5,344 nucleotides of DNA from Caryophanales bacterium. Its GTDB lineage: Bacteria; Bacillota_I; Bacilli_A; RFN20; CAG-826. The DNA lies in assembly GCA_016280685.1 (NCBI GenBank), contig JAEEHE010000047.1:1-5344 (forward strand), read 5' to 3'. Each line of letters starts with the position of its first letter. Positions within the stretch are counted from its first letter, which is position 1. This document shows, piece after piece, positions 4,738 through 5,344 of this stretch. Under the pieces are notes generated by a model that was not told the DNA's origin, did no database searches, and saw only the letters and a program-made list of their open reading frames with translations. The position numbers and the translations under genes are program-made.

Positions 4738-5344
4738 TTAATAATTAATACCTTCGGTTAATGACACATAAATTGCGCCATCATCGCTACGGGACATACC
4801 TGTTGCCACAAAGTTTAAATTATTGGGTTTGAAATATGTCGCAAAGTCATATTCATGACCGGTATTTTCATATACTTGTTGTTCGCATCTCTGCTCGGTT
4901 GTCGCGAGATTTTGTTCGAATCTAAATCTCACAGTGTTATCCGCGCCGATAGCGACCATCACGCCATCACCTTCATTTAATGAAGAAGATAAGATGGAAA
5001 TGATATCTTTTTTCATATTTTCCGCACCGGCGGTGCCATATTTGACATCGCTGATAGTGTAGACCATATCTTTACCTTGGGCCATATCATCACCCGCATA
5101 GGAAGTGATAGTCATAGAGGTGTGATAGCCATTGATGTTAATCTTCGCCACAAATTCGGCGATGGGGCGTGTGACGCCTTCAATTTGGCCGGTATATAAG
5201 TTGCAGTAGAAGTTATCGATAGTGATGTAGTTGGCTTTATAAGCGGTGCCATCCCATCTCGATAATAGTGTGGTATAACCAACAATATTTCTACTGGCAA
5301 GATATTTATTGATTTCACTTTCTTTTAAAGTGGAAACTTTCTTG
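4738..5344 (-). CDS. Unrecognised protein, C-terminal 201 residues (N-terminus outside window)
   Basis: The frame is open without a stop from the window edge to TAA at 4740-4738, so this is the C-terminal part of a longer gene. I do not recognise it. No membrane segment is visible. The visible part is rich in beta-prone stretches (YKANYITIDNFYCNLYTG, HTSMTITSYAGDDM, DGVMVAIGADNTVRFRF) with one helical section (AENMKKDIISILSSSL). It ends in MSRSDDGAIYVSLTEGINY. This fits a soluble or extracellular beta-rich domain, possibly of a lipoprotein, but the N-terminus that would show a signal is missing. A GTG at 5151 could look like a start, but the frame continues upstream with equally protein-like sequence, so it is internal. 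The gene lies head-to-tail with the tyrS T-box with no terminator between them, so read-through into the leader is possible. Confidence 0.75.
   Translation of the reverse strand, partial: KKVSTLKESEINKYLASRNIVGYTTLLSRWDGTAYKANYITIDNFYCNLYTGQIEGVTRPIAEFVAKININGYHTSMTITSYAGDDMAQGKDMVYTISDVKYGTAGAENMKKDIISILSSSLNEGDGVMVAIGADNTVRFRFEQNLATTEQRCEQQVYENTGHEYDFATYFKPNNLNFVATGMSRSDDGAIYVSLTEGINY

Noticed and set aside
4738..5151. GTG at 5151 as the true start of the unknown - strand gene
   Set aside because: The frame continues upstream to the window end without a stop and with protein-like composition, and there is no Shine-Dalgarno sequence at this point.
5112..5318. 68-codon - strand frame overlapping the unknown partial gene
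   Set aside because: A different frame within a longer frame that is open to the window edge and reads as a normal protein.

Overview
The window comes from an AT-rich, low-GC Gram-positive bacterium, most likely a Bacilli-class lineage (Erysipelotrichales, RF39 or Acholeplasmatales-like). The evidence is an Ami/Opp-type oligopeptide transporter, strong AGGAGG ribosome binding sites, a tyrosine T-box leader, TTA-dominated leucine codons and U-tract terminators. TGG encodes Trp and TGA acts as a stop, so the standard or bacterial code fits. The exact taxon cannot be fixed from this sequence.

Left part, + strand (1-2909): the window opens in the last 88 residues of an OppF/AmiF-like ATPase. A three-helix membrane protein of unknown role follows one base later, then a terminator (636-672). 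A near-consensus promoter (677-704) starts a second operon. Its 5' leader can fold a 10-bp hairpin that touches the Shine-Dalgarno sequence. The operon encodes an 80-residue orphan protein, an acyl-ACP thioesterase and an HI0933/BaiN-type flavoprotein; the last two overlap by ATGA. It ends at a long terminator hairpin (2821-2909).

Middle (2910-3235): this apparently empty spacer holds what looks like a compact type I toxin-antitoxin module. A + strand promoter leads to a 22-codon hydrophobic peptide gene (3013-3081) with a very strong Shine-Dalgarno sequence. On the - strand, a promoter (3150-3122) faces it and would make an antisense RNA of about 95-100 nt. That RNA ends at a perfect hairpin plus seven U, encoded inside the peptide's own codons. 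The toxin transcript's 5' region is also complementary to its 3' region, as in other type I toxin mRNAs. This is the most notable content of the window. It is inferred from sequence alone.

Right part, - strand (3204-5344): tyrS for tyrosyl-tRNA synthetase, with its terminator, is preceded by a complete T-box leader carrying a UAC specifier. Upstream lies the C-terminal 201 residues of an unrecognised protein that runs off the window. I see no terminator between that gene and the T-box.
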